A stretch of 64,000 bases of DNA from Clostridium_AD sp050717515 (GTDB lineage: Bacteria; Bacillota; Clostridia; Clostridiales; Clostridiaceae): contig NZ_JBOITL010000025.1 in assembly GCF_050717515.1 (NCBI RefSeq), positions 470,880-534,879 of the forward strand, read 5' to 3'. A program made the translations under genes and the position numbers. The notes below the pieces were generated by a model. It was not told the origin of the DNA and did not search any database. It was given only the letters and a program-made list of their open reading frames with translations. Below, one piece after another: positions 16,802 to 25,204 of this stretch. How positions within the stretch are numbered: the first letter of the stretch is position 1; every line of letters starts with the position of its first letter.

Positions 16802-19513
16802 ATGATTCCTAAAGTAGATAAGGAATTTTTCTGGGATTGCTATGATATTTATTCACAGATAGATTCGGATTTTGGAGGAGGGAGCCCTTTTTATAAAACA
16901 TATCTTATGGCATATCTTATTAAATATCAAAATATGAAAACATTTGTTGAAATTGGTGTTTACAAGGGTAAATGTTTGCTACCTTTGGCATATATTATTA
17001 AGCAAAATGAAGGGGTTGCTATTGGAATAGATCCATACAATAATATGTGTACAAGGCAATATGATGTTGAAGAAGAAAAATGCGTTGCTATAAATGAGTT
17101 TACTGATAAATTTAATTTTAACAAGATATATAAAGATGTTTTAGAAAAAAAAGAAGCTATGGGTTTGTCTTCAAATTGCGAAATTATTAATAAGACGTCA
17201 GAAAGTGCATGGGAAGATCTGATGTCAAAGAAAACTGTAATAAATATGCTTCATATAGATGGAAACCGTGACACAAAGTATGTTGTTATGGATGCAGAAA
17301 AGTATATTCCAATGGTAAGTGATTTTGGTGTTGTTGTATTTGATGTTATTAATTGGGACAGTGTTAATGTTGTGTATCAAAAATATAAAGCGGAGCTAAT
17401 ACCAATATTTGAATGTGATACTTTTGCAATACTGCTTAAAGCAGAAAGAACTCAGACAAATCTAGACAAAGCAAAAGTAATGGAGAAAAAAATTAGTTAT
17501 TTATATAAGAAATTATTGTACATGAATAAAGAAATAGATGAGGGAATCATTGATACTAAAATTCCTAATGTAGCTCTTGGGATTTTAACATATAACCATG
17601 AAAAATATATTGAAGAATGCCTTGATGGAATTTTTTTTCAAAAAGGAAAATTCAATAAAAATGTTTTTATAGTTGATGATTGTTCAACAGACAGTACATA
17701 TGAAAAAATATGTACTTACATTAAACAATATGAAAATAAGCTAAAAGATTTTGATATTAAAATTGTAAGAAATGATCTAAATAAAGGTGTAGTAAAAACA
17801 TTTCAATCACTTGTGCATATGACTAAAGGGTTTGATTATGTCTCATTCTGTGAGGGAGATGATTATTGGATAAATCCCAATAGAGTAAAGAGTCACATCG
17901 ATTTTTTGAAGAATAATCCTGAATGTTGTATGTCATTTAATCAGGCTTGTGTATTGTGGCAAGATACGGGAGTTTTTGAAGAATCAGAAATTCATTGTGG
18001 TCTGAATAAACGAGTACAAAATATTGATGATGTTTTAAAATTAAATATTGTTGGAAATGAAAGCTGTGCATTTTACGATGGGCGTGTAATTGATCTTTTA
18101 CCTGACTCTCTGTTTGAAGTGTTCATAGGTGATTGGATGTTTAATATATTTTGTGCAACATTCGGAGATATTGGTTATATACCTGATTTAATGAGCGTCT
18201 ATAGAAAACATTCTGGTGGTATATGGACTAGGTTGAGTGGTATGCAACAGATGAATGATATAATTAAGAACCTGGATGAATATAACAGCTATATGGAATT
18301 TATATATGACATAGAGTATACAAAACTACGTAATACTTGCATTGTAGAATATAAGGGTAATTTTTCAGAAAATCTTGATCTTGTAATAATAGATGATGTT
18401 TTTCCATGCGATATGAGTGGATTTCGTTATCAAGAGTTTACAAGTTATCTTGAAGAAATAGAGAATACAAAAATAATATGTACGGGTCAAACAATTGAGC
18501 AATTTCTACATTTAAATGTGGATGAGGTGATTATTAAATATAAGCGTAGATTTCCTGATTTTTCAGGAAAAGTGTGTAGGTATGATTACTGGAGGCCCAT
18601 AGGGTGTAAGCTTATGTACTTTATTTTTCCAACAAATGCATATAATGCATTGCCTATTATGGAGCATTATCATATCCCATTTATTTTTACACTTTATCCA
18701 GGTGGAGGTTTTGCATTAAATAATTCTGAATCTGATCAAAGGATTAAGATACTTATGGAATCGCCTTATTTTAAAAAAGTTATTGTAACCCAACAGGTTA
18801 CAAATGATTATTTAATAAATAATAAATTTTGTTCACTTGAAAAAATTGAATTTATTTTTGGTGGAGTTATGCCTCTTATTGAATATAATAAAGCAAAATC
18901 ATATAACAAAGTAAGGTATGGATTCGAAAAGGAAAATTTTGATATATGCTTTGTTGCACAGAAGTACACAGAAAAAGGCGAAGACAAAGGATATGATGTA
19001 TTTATTGATATAGCAAAAGTTCTTTGCGGTATGTATGCAAATATCCATTTTCATGTGGTGGGTGGATTTGATGAAAATGATATTGATATATCAGATATAA
19101 AAAATCACATAACATTTTACGGAACACTCAATATAAATAATTTTGATTCTTTTTTTACAGACAAAGATATTATTATTTCACCTAATATTGATGGAAAGAT
19201 GAGTCATGGTAATTTTGACGGATTTCCTACAGGTTCTTGTGTGGAGGCGGGACTTAGAAAAACAGCAATATTTTGCACGGATCCATTAAATTTAAATGGG
19301 GACAGAATAGTAAATGCTAAAGAGATTGTTATAATACCTCATGATGCTAAAAAAGCAAGCGAAATTATAGAATATTACTATAAAAGTCCACAGTTGATAA
19401 AAGACATAGGTGATAATTGTCAGGAAAAGTTGCTTTACTTGTTTAGTTATGAATACCAAATTGCTCCAAGGATTAAGATGCTAAAAGATGAAATAGAAAA
19501 GTCATTAAGATGA
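16802..19513 (+). CDS. Three-domain glycosyltransferase (methyltransferase-like/GT2/GT4-like)
   Basis: A 903-residue cytoplasmic protein. Residues 35-220 are a class I SAM methyltransferase-like domain (KTFVEIGVYKGKCLLPLAY, GIDPYNN, MLHIDGNRD). Residues 250-480 are a GT2 (VALGILTYNHEKYIEECLDG, IVDDCSTDST, CEGDDYW). Residues 520-900 are a GT-B, GT4-like domain (FCFVAQK..GYDVFIDIAKVL, HFHVVGG, then a SHGNFDGFPTGSCVEAG donor loop). Three catalytic domains in one chain suggest it builds and methylates part of one glycan. ATG follows AAGGAGG at a long 11-base spacing. It lies inside the block bounded by inverted duplicates. Confidence 0.85.
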   Translation: MIPKVDKEFFWDCYDIYSQIDSDFGGGSPFYKTYLMAYLIKYQNMKTFVEIGVYKGKCLLPLAYIIKQNEGVAIGIDPYNNMCTRQYDVEEEKCVAINEFTDKFNFNKIYKDVLEKKEAMGLSSNCEIINKTSESAWEDLMSKKTVINMLHIDGNRDTKYVVMDAEKYIPMVSDFGVVVFDVINWDSVNVVYQKYKAELIPIFECDTFAILLKAERTQTNLDKAKVMEKKISYLYKKLLYMNKEIDEGIIDTKIPNVALGILTYNHEKYIEECLDGIFFQKGKFNKNVFIVDDCSTDSTYEKICTYIKQYENKLKDFDIKIVRNDLNKGVVKTFQSLVHMTKGFDYVSFCEGDDYWINPNRVKSHIDFLKNNPECCMSFNQACVLWQDTGVFEESEIHCGLNKRVQNIDDVLKLNIVGNESCAFYDGRVIDLLPDSLFEVFIGDWMFNIFCATFGDIGYIPDLMSVYRKHSGGIWTRLSGMQQMNDIIKNLDEYNSYMEFIYDIEYTKLRNTCIVEYKGNFSENLDLVIIDDVFPCDMSGFRYQEFTSYLEEIENTKIICTGQTIEQFLHLNVDEVIIKYKRRFPDFSGKVCRYDYWRPIGCKLMYFIFPTNAYNALPIMEHYHIPFIFTLYPGGGFALNNSESDQRIKILMESPYFKKVIVTQQVTNDYLINNKFCSLEKIEFIFGGVMPLIEYNKAKSYNKVRYGFEKENFDICFVAQKYTEKGEDKGYDVFIDIAKVLCGMYANIHFHVVGGFDENDIDISDIKNHITFYGTLNINNFDSFFTDKDIIISPNIDGKMSHGNFDGFPTGSCVEAGLRKTAIFCTDPLNLNGDRIVNAKEIVIIPHDAKKASEIIEYYYKSPQLIKDIGDNCQEKLLYLFSYEYQIAPRIKMLKDEIEKSLR

Positions 19514-19561
19514 AATTAAGATCCAATATAAAAATTCTATATTATGAAAGTTGGTGTAATA

Positions 19562-20239
19562 ATGAAGAACATCGTTATATGTGGAGCAGGTGGATTTGGA
19601 CGTGAAGTTGCATGGTTGATTGAAAATATTAATAAGGTGAAAAAACAATGGAATATAATGGGATTTGTTGACAACACTCCTGAGTTAAAAGAAAAAATTA
19701 TTAATAATTATCCTGTTCTTGGAGATGAGAGCTGGTTTGATGGTATTGAGTATCCCATTTATACAGTTTGTGCTATTGGCAGTAGTAACGGGAAAAGAAG
19801 TTGGATTGAAAGAATTAGTAAGAATAAAAATATACGATTTGCTACACTTATAGATCCTAATGCCAATATTTGTAATGTGGTACAAATTGGTGAAGGTACC
19901 ATTATATGTGCAGGAACAATTGTAACTGTTAACATCAAAATTGGAAATCATGTAATTATAAATCTTGATTGTACAGTGGGCCATGATGCTATTATTCTTG
20001 ATTATTGTACTATTAATCCAAGTGTAAATATATCGGGTAATGTATATATTAGTTCTATGGTTGAAGTTGGAACAGGTACTAATATTATTCAAGGAAAAAG
20101 TATAGGAACAAATTCTATTATTGGTGCTGGTTCAGTTGTAACGAAAGATATACCAGATTATTGTACAGCGGTGGGAATACCTGCAAAACCAATTAAATTT
20201 CACTCTGAGCAAAAGGGTATATTAGAAAACTGTAAATAA
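19562..20239 (+). CDS. PglD/NeuD/VioB-like sugar acyltransferase
   Basis: A 225-residue protein with an N-terminal Rossmann-like part (KNIVICGAGGFGREVAWLIE) and a C-terminal left-handed beta-helix of hexapeptide repeats (VVQIGEGTIICAGTIV, GNHVIINLDCTVGHDAIILDY, GAGSVVTKDIPDYCTAVGIPAKPI). The catalytic His in TVGHDA is present. This family N-acetylates UDP- or dTDP-4-amino-6-deoxy sugars. With the adjacent VioA-like aminotransferase it would make dTDP-4-acetamido-4,6-dideoxyglucose. ATG at 19562 matches the family start; the longer start at 19544 adds six residues without a better ribosome site. Confidence 0.85.
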   Translation: MKNIVICGAGGFGREVAWLIENINKVKKQWNIMGFVDNTPELKEKIINNYPVLGDESWFDGIEYPIYTVCAIGSSNGKRSWIERISKNKNIRFATLIDPNANICNVVQIGEGTIICAGTIVTVNIKIGNHVIINLDCTVGHDAIILDYCTINPSVNISGNVYISSMVEVGTGTNIIQGKSIGTNSIIGAGSVVTKDIPDYCTAVGIPAKPIKFHSEQKGILENCK

Positions 20240-20253
20240 TTTTGTAAACTATA

Positions 20254-20308
20254 AGTAACTCCTTCTTGTAATAATTTAGATAATAAATTATTACAAGAAG
20301 GAGTTACT
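20254..20308. terminator. Perfect 25-bp hairpin terminator
   Basis: Positions 20254-20278 are the exact reverse complement of 20284-20308, with loop GATAA. It lies between the convergent genes 19562 (plus) and 20366 (minus). The arms are unusually long and perfect for a terminator. Confidence 0.8.
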
Positions 20309-20365
20309 TTATATGTCAAATTATTTTAATTATGAATTATTGAGTTTTCAGAGTATATTTTATAA

Positions 20366-21472
20366 TTACAAATTCAATATGATATAACAAATTCTATCAA
20401 CATCCTCTAAACTTAAATCAGCATAAAGTGGTAATGTTAGTACTCGTTTCGCAATATGCTGCGCTATTGGTGTTTTATTTACATTAAATTTTCCATGATA
20501 GCAATCAAAGGTATTAGTTAATGGATAAAAATATTTTCTCGCAAATATATTATTTTCCTTTAATTTATCACACACTTCATTTCTACTAAAACCAAATACT
20601 TTTTCATCAAATACAACTGGGAAATAAGCATAGTTTGATTGAATATTCTCTTTATCATACATTATTTTAATCCCATTTATATTTGAAAGCCAGCTGCGAT
20701 ATCTTTCAACTACAGTTTTTCTTTTGGATATTTCTTCTGTTATATGACGTAGATTACAAATACCCATAGCTGCTTGAAATTCATTCATTTTTGCATTAGA
20801 ACCAACACCATCTACCATTTCTTGTGATTCAATACCAAAGTTTTTTAATTTATATAGCTGTTTTCCAATATTCTCATTAGAAAATGTTACTGCTCCACCT
20901 TCGATAGTATTATATACTTTTGTAGCATGAAAGCTAAACATAGTGGCATCTCCAAATCTTCCTATACCTTGTCCATTTACTTTTTCGCCAAAAGTATGAG
21001 CTGCATCATAAATTACTTTCAAATCGTATTTACTAGCGATCCTCTCAATTTCATGGATATTGCAAATATGTCCATAAACATGGACAGGCAGAATAGCAGT
21101 TGTTTTATCTGTTATTAATCTTTCTATTTTTGTTACATCCATAGTATAATCATCTGAATTAATATCACAAAAAACAGGAGTTAATCCATTTCTTACAATG
21201 GCATGTGTTGTTGATGCAAATGTAAAAGGTGTTGTAATAACTTCCCCTGTTAGATTCATCGCTTGAATTAAAAGTTCTAATGCCATATGCCCATTGGTAA
21301 ATAATGAAATATTATCTACTCCTAAATATTTAATAAGATCCTGTTCTAATTGTTTGTGAAATTCTCCTATATTAGTTAGCCATGCTGTATCCCAAATTGA
21401 TTTTATTTCATTTGTGTATTCCTCTAGTGGAGGCATAGACGAACGAGTTACTAATATTGGTTTTTGATTCAT
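20366..21472 (-). CDS. DegT-family aminotransferase, VioA-like
   Basis: A 368-residue PLP enzyme. The features fit dTDP-4-amino-4,6-dideoxy-D-glucose transaminase (VioA): start VTRSSMPPLEEY, WLTNIGEFHKQLE, ISLFTNGHMALE, GEVITTPFTFASTTHA, VHVYGHICNI, YDAAHTFGE, and the PLP lysine in FSFHATKVYNTIEGGAV. It would aminate the RmlB product. Together with the acyltransferase at 19562 it makes Qui4NAc (acyl-viosamine). ATG at 21472 is taken because GAGGTGA lies 6 bases before it. A sigma-K type promoter lies 130 bases upstream in copy B of the duplicate. Confidence 0.88.
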   Translation of the reverse strand: MNQKPILVTRSSMPPLEEYTNEIKSIWDTAWLTNIGEFHKQLEQDLIKYLGVDNISLFTNGHMALELLIQAMNLTGEVITTPFTFASTTHAIVRNGLTPVFCDINSDDYTMDVTKIERLITDKTTAILPVHVYGHICNIHEIERIASKYDLKVIYDAAHTFGEKVNGQGIGRFGDATMFSFHATKVYNTIEGGAVTFSNENIGKQLYKLKNFGIESQEMVDGVGSNAKMNEFQAAMGICNLRHITEEISKRKTVVERYRSWLSNINGIKIMYDKENIQSNYAYFPVVFDEKVFGFSRNEVCDKLKENNIFARKYFYPLTNTFDCYHGKFNVNKTPIAQHIAKRVLTLPLYADLSLEDVDRICYIILNL

Positions 21473-21581
21473 TATCATTCACCTCAAAAATTAATTTGCT
21501 AACTTGGGCCTGAATAATTAAAAGAATATTACTAATCTTTTCTACATTATATTTTTGAAACTTTTCTGCATATTCGTAAGA

Positions 21582-21656
21582 AGAAAAATGTTCTCCCATT
21601 TATTTTATGCAATCAGTCTAAAAGTGTACCTGCATAATTTTCAATATGGAATAAGT
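21582..21656 (-). repeat. Imperfect inverted duplicate, copy B (promoter module)
   Basis: Inverted partner of 16683-16763 (about 88 percent identical by eye). Together they flank a 4.8-kb block (16802 gene, 19562 gene, 20366 gene). The minus-strand ORF MGEHFSSYEY at 21599-21408 begins in it, but the promoter here would start transcription just inside its ATG, so it is probably not translated. Confidence 0.75.
21601..21627 (-). promoter_or_regulatory. Sigma-K type promoter for VioA-like gene
   Basis: Minus strand: AC (21627-21626), 16 bases, CATAAAATA (21609-21601); exact match to AC-N16-CATANNNTA. Confidence 0.6.
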
Positions 21657-21716
21657 CTGACCTAATGCTAATATTAAAAATGAAAGCCCTTTTGCATTAA
21701 AGCAGAAGGGACTAAG

Positions 21717-21866
21717 GTGACTCCCTTAAATACAGAACACTATGACATGCTTATGAGTGAAGTGAGTGAACTAAAACGAATGATTCATAAAACTAAAATG
21801 TTATACATATATATTAATAACATGCAAAAACATTTTAAAAACTGTAAAGGGGCAAATGAAGGATAG
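21717..21866 (+). CDS. Possible 49-residue helical protein
   Basis: A GTG-started frame giving 49 residues, with a helical, charged stretch LMSEVSELKRMIHKTKMLYIYINNMQKHFKN. It lies between the divergent aminotransferase gene and the 21893 glycosyltransferase and ends 26 bases before the latter. AAGGGACTAAG before the GTG is a modest ribosome site. It could be a real small protein of the operon or a remnant; nothing is recognised. Confidence 0.35.
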   Translation: MTPLNTEHYDMLMSEVSELKRMIHKTKMLYIYINNMQKHFKNCKGANEG

Positions 21867-21892
21867 TAAATTTATACAAGGAGGTAAGTAAA

Positions 21893-23503
21893 ATGAAAGA
21901 AAATAAAATGGTATTTATTACTTGTGTAAATAATGAAGATTTATATCAGATATGCTTATCATATATTCAAAAACTTCAAGTACCTGAATGCATGGAAATT
22001 GAAATAATATCAATAAGAGATGCTAAAAGTATGACCTCAGCCTATAATTTGGCTATGCTAAAAAATGATTCTAAATATAAAGTGTACCTTCATCAGGATG
22101 TTTATATACAAAATACAAATTTTATTTTTGATATAATAAATGTGTTCAAAAGAGATGTGAAAATAGGGATTATAGGCATGATAGGCGCAAAAATCATTCC
22201 AGTATCAGGAATTTGGTGGGAAGATTATTGTAGAGTAGGAAAGGTTTATAGCAATCATAGCGGAGCTATGGAATTACTTAACTTTGATGAAGTTAAAGAC
22301 TTGTATACTGAATTAAAAGGAATAGATGGACTAATAATGATAACACAATATGATTTACCTTGGAGAGAAGATATATTTGATGGATGGCATTTTTATGATA
22401 TTTCGCAAAGTCTTGAATTCATAAGTAAAGGATTTAAGGTAGTTGTTCCCAAACAGCAAGTTGCATGGTGTATTCATGATTGTGGATATTTAAATGTAAG
22501 TGGATTTGAAGAATATAGAAATAAATTTTTAGACAATTATTCCAAAGACATATTACCATTAGTTAGTATATTGATACCTACTTACAATCAAACTTGCTAT
22601 CTTAAGCAAGCTCTTAATTCTGCATTGAATCAAAGTTATAGAAATATCGAAATTATTATATGTGATGACAGTACGACCAGTTATGTACAAGAGTTAGTAG
22701 AGAAATATATGCTTAAGAGTAATAAAATTAAGTATATTAATAATGGTGGGCCATGTGGATTTAGAGGGAAGATTAATAAACAAAAGTGCTTTGAAGCATC
22801 ATCAGGTGAGTATATAAGCTATTTGTTACATGATGATCTTTACAACTCAAATAAAATAGATAGGATGATTAATTACTTCCTTTATGACGATACACTTTCG
22901 CTCATAACAAGCTACAGAAGAATGATTAGTGAAAATGGTGAATATCTCAGCGATAGTTTTAGATCCGTATGTCAATATTCTAATGATATTCGTTTAACTG
23001 GAGAAGAGGCAGGAAGAAAGATTCTTTTTTCTATGATTAACTATATTGGTGAAGAAACCACTGCCATGTTTAGAAGAAATGTGGTGGATTTTGATGATAC
23101 TTACAATACCATCATTGATTATGACAAATATAAAATATATTGCTTAAGTGATATAGCTTTATGGTTAAATTTATTAAGAAGAGGAAATATGATTTATATT
23201 ACTGAACAATTAAGTAATTTTAGAATCCATAACTCTCAGAATTCAAAAGATAAGATTTTAGTTTGTTGGGCTTCAATTGATTTTTTCAATATGATTATTT
23301 CTTCCTATGAAAACAAAGTGTTTATTAGAAATAGAAAAGAACTTTTAGAAAGCCTTATGGCTTGGTATAAGGAGTATGCTGGAGATTTAATTATGTTTAG
23401 TAATCTCTATAATGATAGATTAAAAGATAATAAAGAGATAATGAAACTTAGGGATGAATATATAAAATGCTATACTAAATTTATAACTATACTATTGGAT
23501 TAA
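21893..23503 (+). CDS. Two-domain glycosyltransferase
   Basis: A 536-residue protein. Residues 1-215 resemble a GT-A domain of the kind with a short N-terminal start (MVFITCVNNEDLYQICLSYI, YLHQDVYIQN, GIDGLIMITQYD..WREDIFDGWHFYD). Residues 222-535 are a GT2 (LPLVSILIPTYNQTCYLKQA, IIICDDSTT, SYLLHDDLYNSNKI). The second domain is a close paralogue of the separate protein encoded at 26588-27529. ATG follows AAGGAGGTAAG. It opens an operon of four genes running to 26494. Confidence 0.85.
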   Translation: MKENKMVFITCVNNEDLYQICLSYIQKLQVPECMEIEIISIRDAKSMTSAYNLAMLKNDSKYKVYLHQDVYIQNTNFIFDIINVFKRDVKIGIIGMIGAKIIPVSGIWWEDYCRVGKVYSNHSGAMELLNFDEVKDLYTELKGIDGLIMITQYDLPWREDIFDGWHFYDISQSLEFISKGFKVVVPKQQVAWCIHDCGYLNVSGFEEYRNKFLDNYSKDILPLVSILIPTYNQTCYLKQALNSALNQSYRNIEIIICDDSTTSYVQELVEKYMLKSNKIKYINNGGPCGFRGKINKQKCFEASSGEYISYLLHDDLYNSNKIDRMINYFLYDDTLSLITSYRRMISENGEYLSDSFRSVCQYSNDIRLTGEEAGRKILFSMINYIGEETTAMFRRNVVDFDDTYNTIIDYDKYKIYCLSDIALWLNLLRRGNMIYITEQLSNFRIHNSQNSKDKILVCWASIDFFNMIISSYENKVFIRNRKELLESLMAWYKEYAGDLIMFSNLYNDRLKDNKEIMKLRDEYIKCYTKFITILLD

Positions 23504-23540
23504 CTTTTAACAAAATAAAAAATATTAGGGAGGAGATAGG

Positions 23541-24242
23541 ATGAAAGCGGGGATAATGCAACCATATTTATTTCCATACATCGGATATTTTCAAACAATA
23601 AACGCTGTTGATAAATATGTAGTTTATGATGATGTGCAATTTATAAAAGGTGGATGGATAAATAGAAATAGGCTACTCATTAATGGAAAAGCTAGTATGG
23701 TTACTTTAAAAATTAGAAAGGAAGATTTCAAACTAAATATAAATGAAATGTTTTTATTGGATAATTTTGAATATGAAAATAATAAAGTTTTAAAATCTAT
23801 AGAATTGGTATATTCAAGAGCGCCATACTTTAGCAATACAATTGATGTTATAAGAGAGATTTTAACTTATAAAGATAAAAACCTTTCTAAATTTATTATA
23901 AATAGCATAGTGATAATTTGTAAATTTTTAGATATTAGTACAGAATTAATTATTTCTTCACAACTAAAGAAAGATACATCACTTAAAGCAGAAGAAAAAA
24001 TCATACATATAAACAAAATATTGGGTTCAAATACTTATATTAATGCCATAGGGGGTATGGGATTATATTCAAAGGATAAATTTAAAGAGCAGGAAATAGA
24101 TTTATTTTTTATAAAAATGAAAGAGATAAAATATAAGCAATTTAACGATGATTTCATTCCGAATTTATCAATTATAGATGTATTGATGTTTAATTCTAAG
24201 GAAGAAGTTAAGCGATTATTAAATGAATATGAGTTGGTATAA
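23541..24242 (+). CDS. WbqC-family protein
   Basis: A 233-residue protein with the family start KAGIMQPYLFPYIGYFQTI, then YVVYDDVQFIKGGWINRNRLLINGK and VTLKIRK. WbqC proteins occur in polysaccharide loci of many bacteria; their reaction is not firmly established to my knowledge. It is followed 2 bases after its stop by a PLP-enzyme-like gene and then an ATP-grasp gene, which suggests the three act on one substrate, perhaps to make or attach an amino-acid-like substituent. ATG follows GGGAGGAG. Confidence 0.88.
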   Translation: MKAGIMQPYLFPYIGYFQTINAVDKYVVYDDVQFIKGGWINRNRLLINGKASMVTLKIRKEDFKLNINEMFLLDNFEYENNKVLKSIELVYSRAPYFSNTIDVIREILTYKDKNLSKFIINSIVIICKFLDISTELIISSQLKKDTSLKAEEKIIHINKILGSNTYINAIGGMGLYSKDKFKEQEIDLFFIKMKEIKYKQFNDDFIPNLSIIDVLMFNSKEEVKRLLNEYELV

Positions 24243-24244
24243 AT

Positions 24245-25192
24245 ATGATAAGTAGAGAAATGGGTGGTTTTTTTGAATTAGAATTAAGTATAGGTAATGA
24301 ATACCACATAAATGCTATACATTTAAATAGTGCTAGGTATTGCTTACAGTACATTTTAAAGACAGGGCGGTATAAAAAAATATATATACCCTATTATATA
24401 TGCGATAGTGTACTAAAACCTATAAATGAGGAGAAGGTTAATTATAAATATTATCATATAAATGATAAATTTGAGCCTATTTTTAATAATAAATTATCTT
24501 ATGAAGAATGCTTATTGTATGTAAATTACTTTGGAATGAATTCTCAAAATGTATATAAGGTTAAAGAAAAATTTAAAAATGTAATAATTGATAATACTCA
24601 AGCATTTTTTGAAATGCCTTTAAATGATACAGATACAATTTATTCAACAAGAAAGTTTTTTGGAGTTTCTGATGGCGGGTATTTATATACAAATAAACTA
24701 TTAGATAAAAAGTTTGAAGAGGAAACTTCATATAATAGATATGAATATTTACTAAAAAGAATTGACATGACAGCAAGTGAAAGTTATGAATTATTTAAAA
24801 AAAATGAAGAGTATTTAAGTAAATGTGGAATGAAAAAGATGTCTAGACTAACATGCGCTATTTTATCTAGTGTTAACTATGATAAATGTAAGTCTTTAAG
24901 AAATGAAAACTTTTTGTATTTACATGAAAATTTGAAGAATCGTAATGAATTAAAGATAGATATAAGTAACATAAACGGTCCTATGTTTTATCCATTATTA
25001 ATAAATGATAATAATTTAAGAAATAAGCTAATAAAAAATAAGATTTATGTAGCAACTTATTGGAATGAAATTAAGGAGAAGATAACTAGTGAAAAGTTTG
25101 AATATTATTTAACTGAAAAAATGATACCAATTCCTATTGATCAGAGATATAACATAGAAGATATGAAATTTATTATTAAAAATTTAATTTAG
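24245..25192 (+). CDS. DegT-like PLP-dependent enzyme, short and divergent
   Basis: A 315-residue protein with a fold-type I aminotransferase outline but shorter than DegT enzymes (about 370). The segment LNSARYCLQYIL replaces the usual NGT motif, IIDNTQAFFEM corresponds to the PLP-ring Asp region, and STRKFFGVSDGGYLYT holds a lysine at the position that normally binds PLP, before the conserved GG. It is tightly coupled to wbqC. The substrate is unknown; it could act on a sugar or on an amino acid used by the ATP-grasp enzyme downstream. Confidence 0.7.
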   Translation: MISREMGGFFELELSIGNEYHINAIHLNSARYCLQYILKTGRYKKIYIPYYICDSVLKPINEEKVNYKYYHINDKFEPIFNNKLSYEECLLYVNYFGMNSQNVYKVKEKFKNVIIDNTQAFFEMPLNDTDTIYSTRKFFGVSDGGYLYTNKLLDKKFEEETSYNRYEYLLKRIDMTASESYELFKKNEEYLSKCGMKKMSRLTCAILSSVNYDKCKSLRNENFLYLHENLKNRNELKIDISNINGPMFYPLLINDNNLRNKLIKNKIYVATYWNEIKEKITSEKFEYYLTEKMIPIPIDQRYNIEDMKFIIKNLI

Positions 25193-25204
25193 TAGGTGAG
25201 TAAA

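Noticed and set aside
3398..20257. Short repeat GTAAACTATAAGTAA at 3400 and 20243
   Set aside because: Only two copies of about 15 AT-rich bases with no shared context; likely chance.
21408..21599. 63-residue minus-strand ORF starting MGEHFSSYEY
   Set aside because: It overlaps the start of the aminotransferase gene, and the sigma-K type promoter before it would begin transcription just inside its ATG. The copy at 16744 is only eight codons. It is treated as part of the duplicated promoter module.
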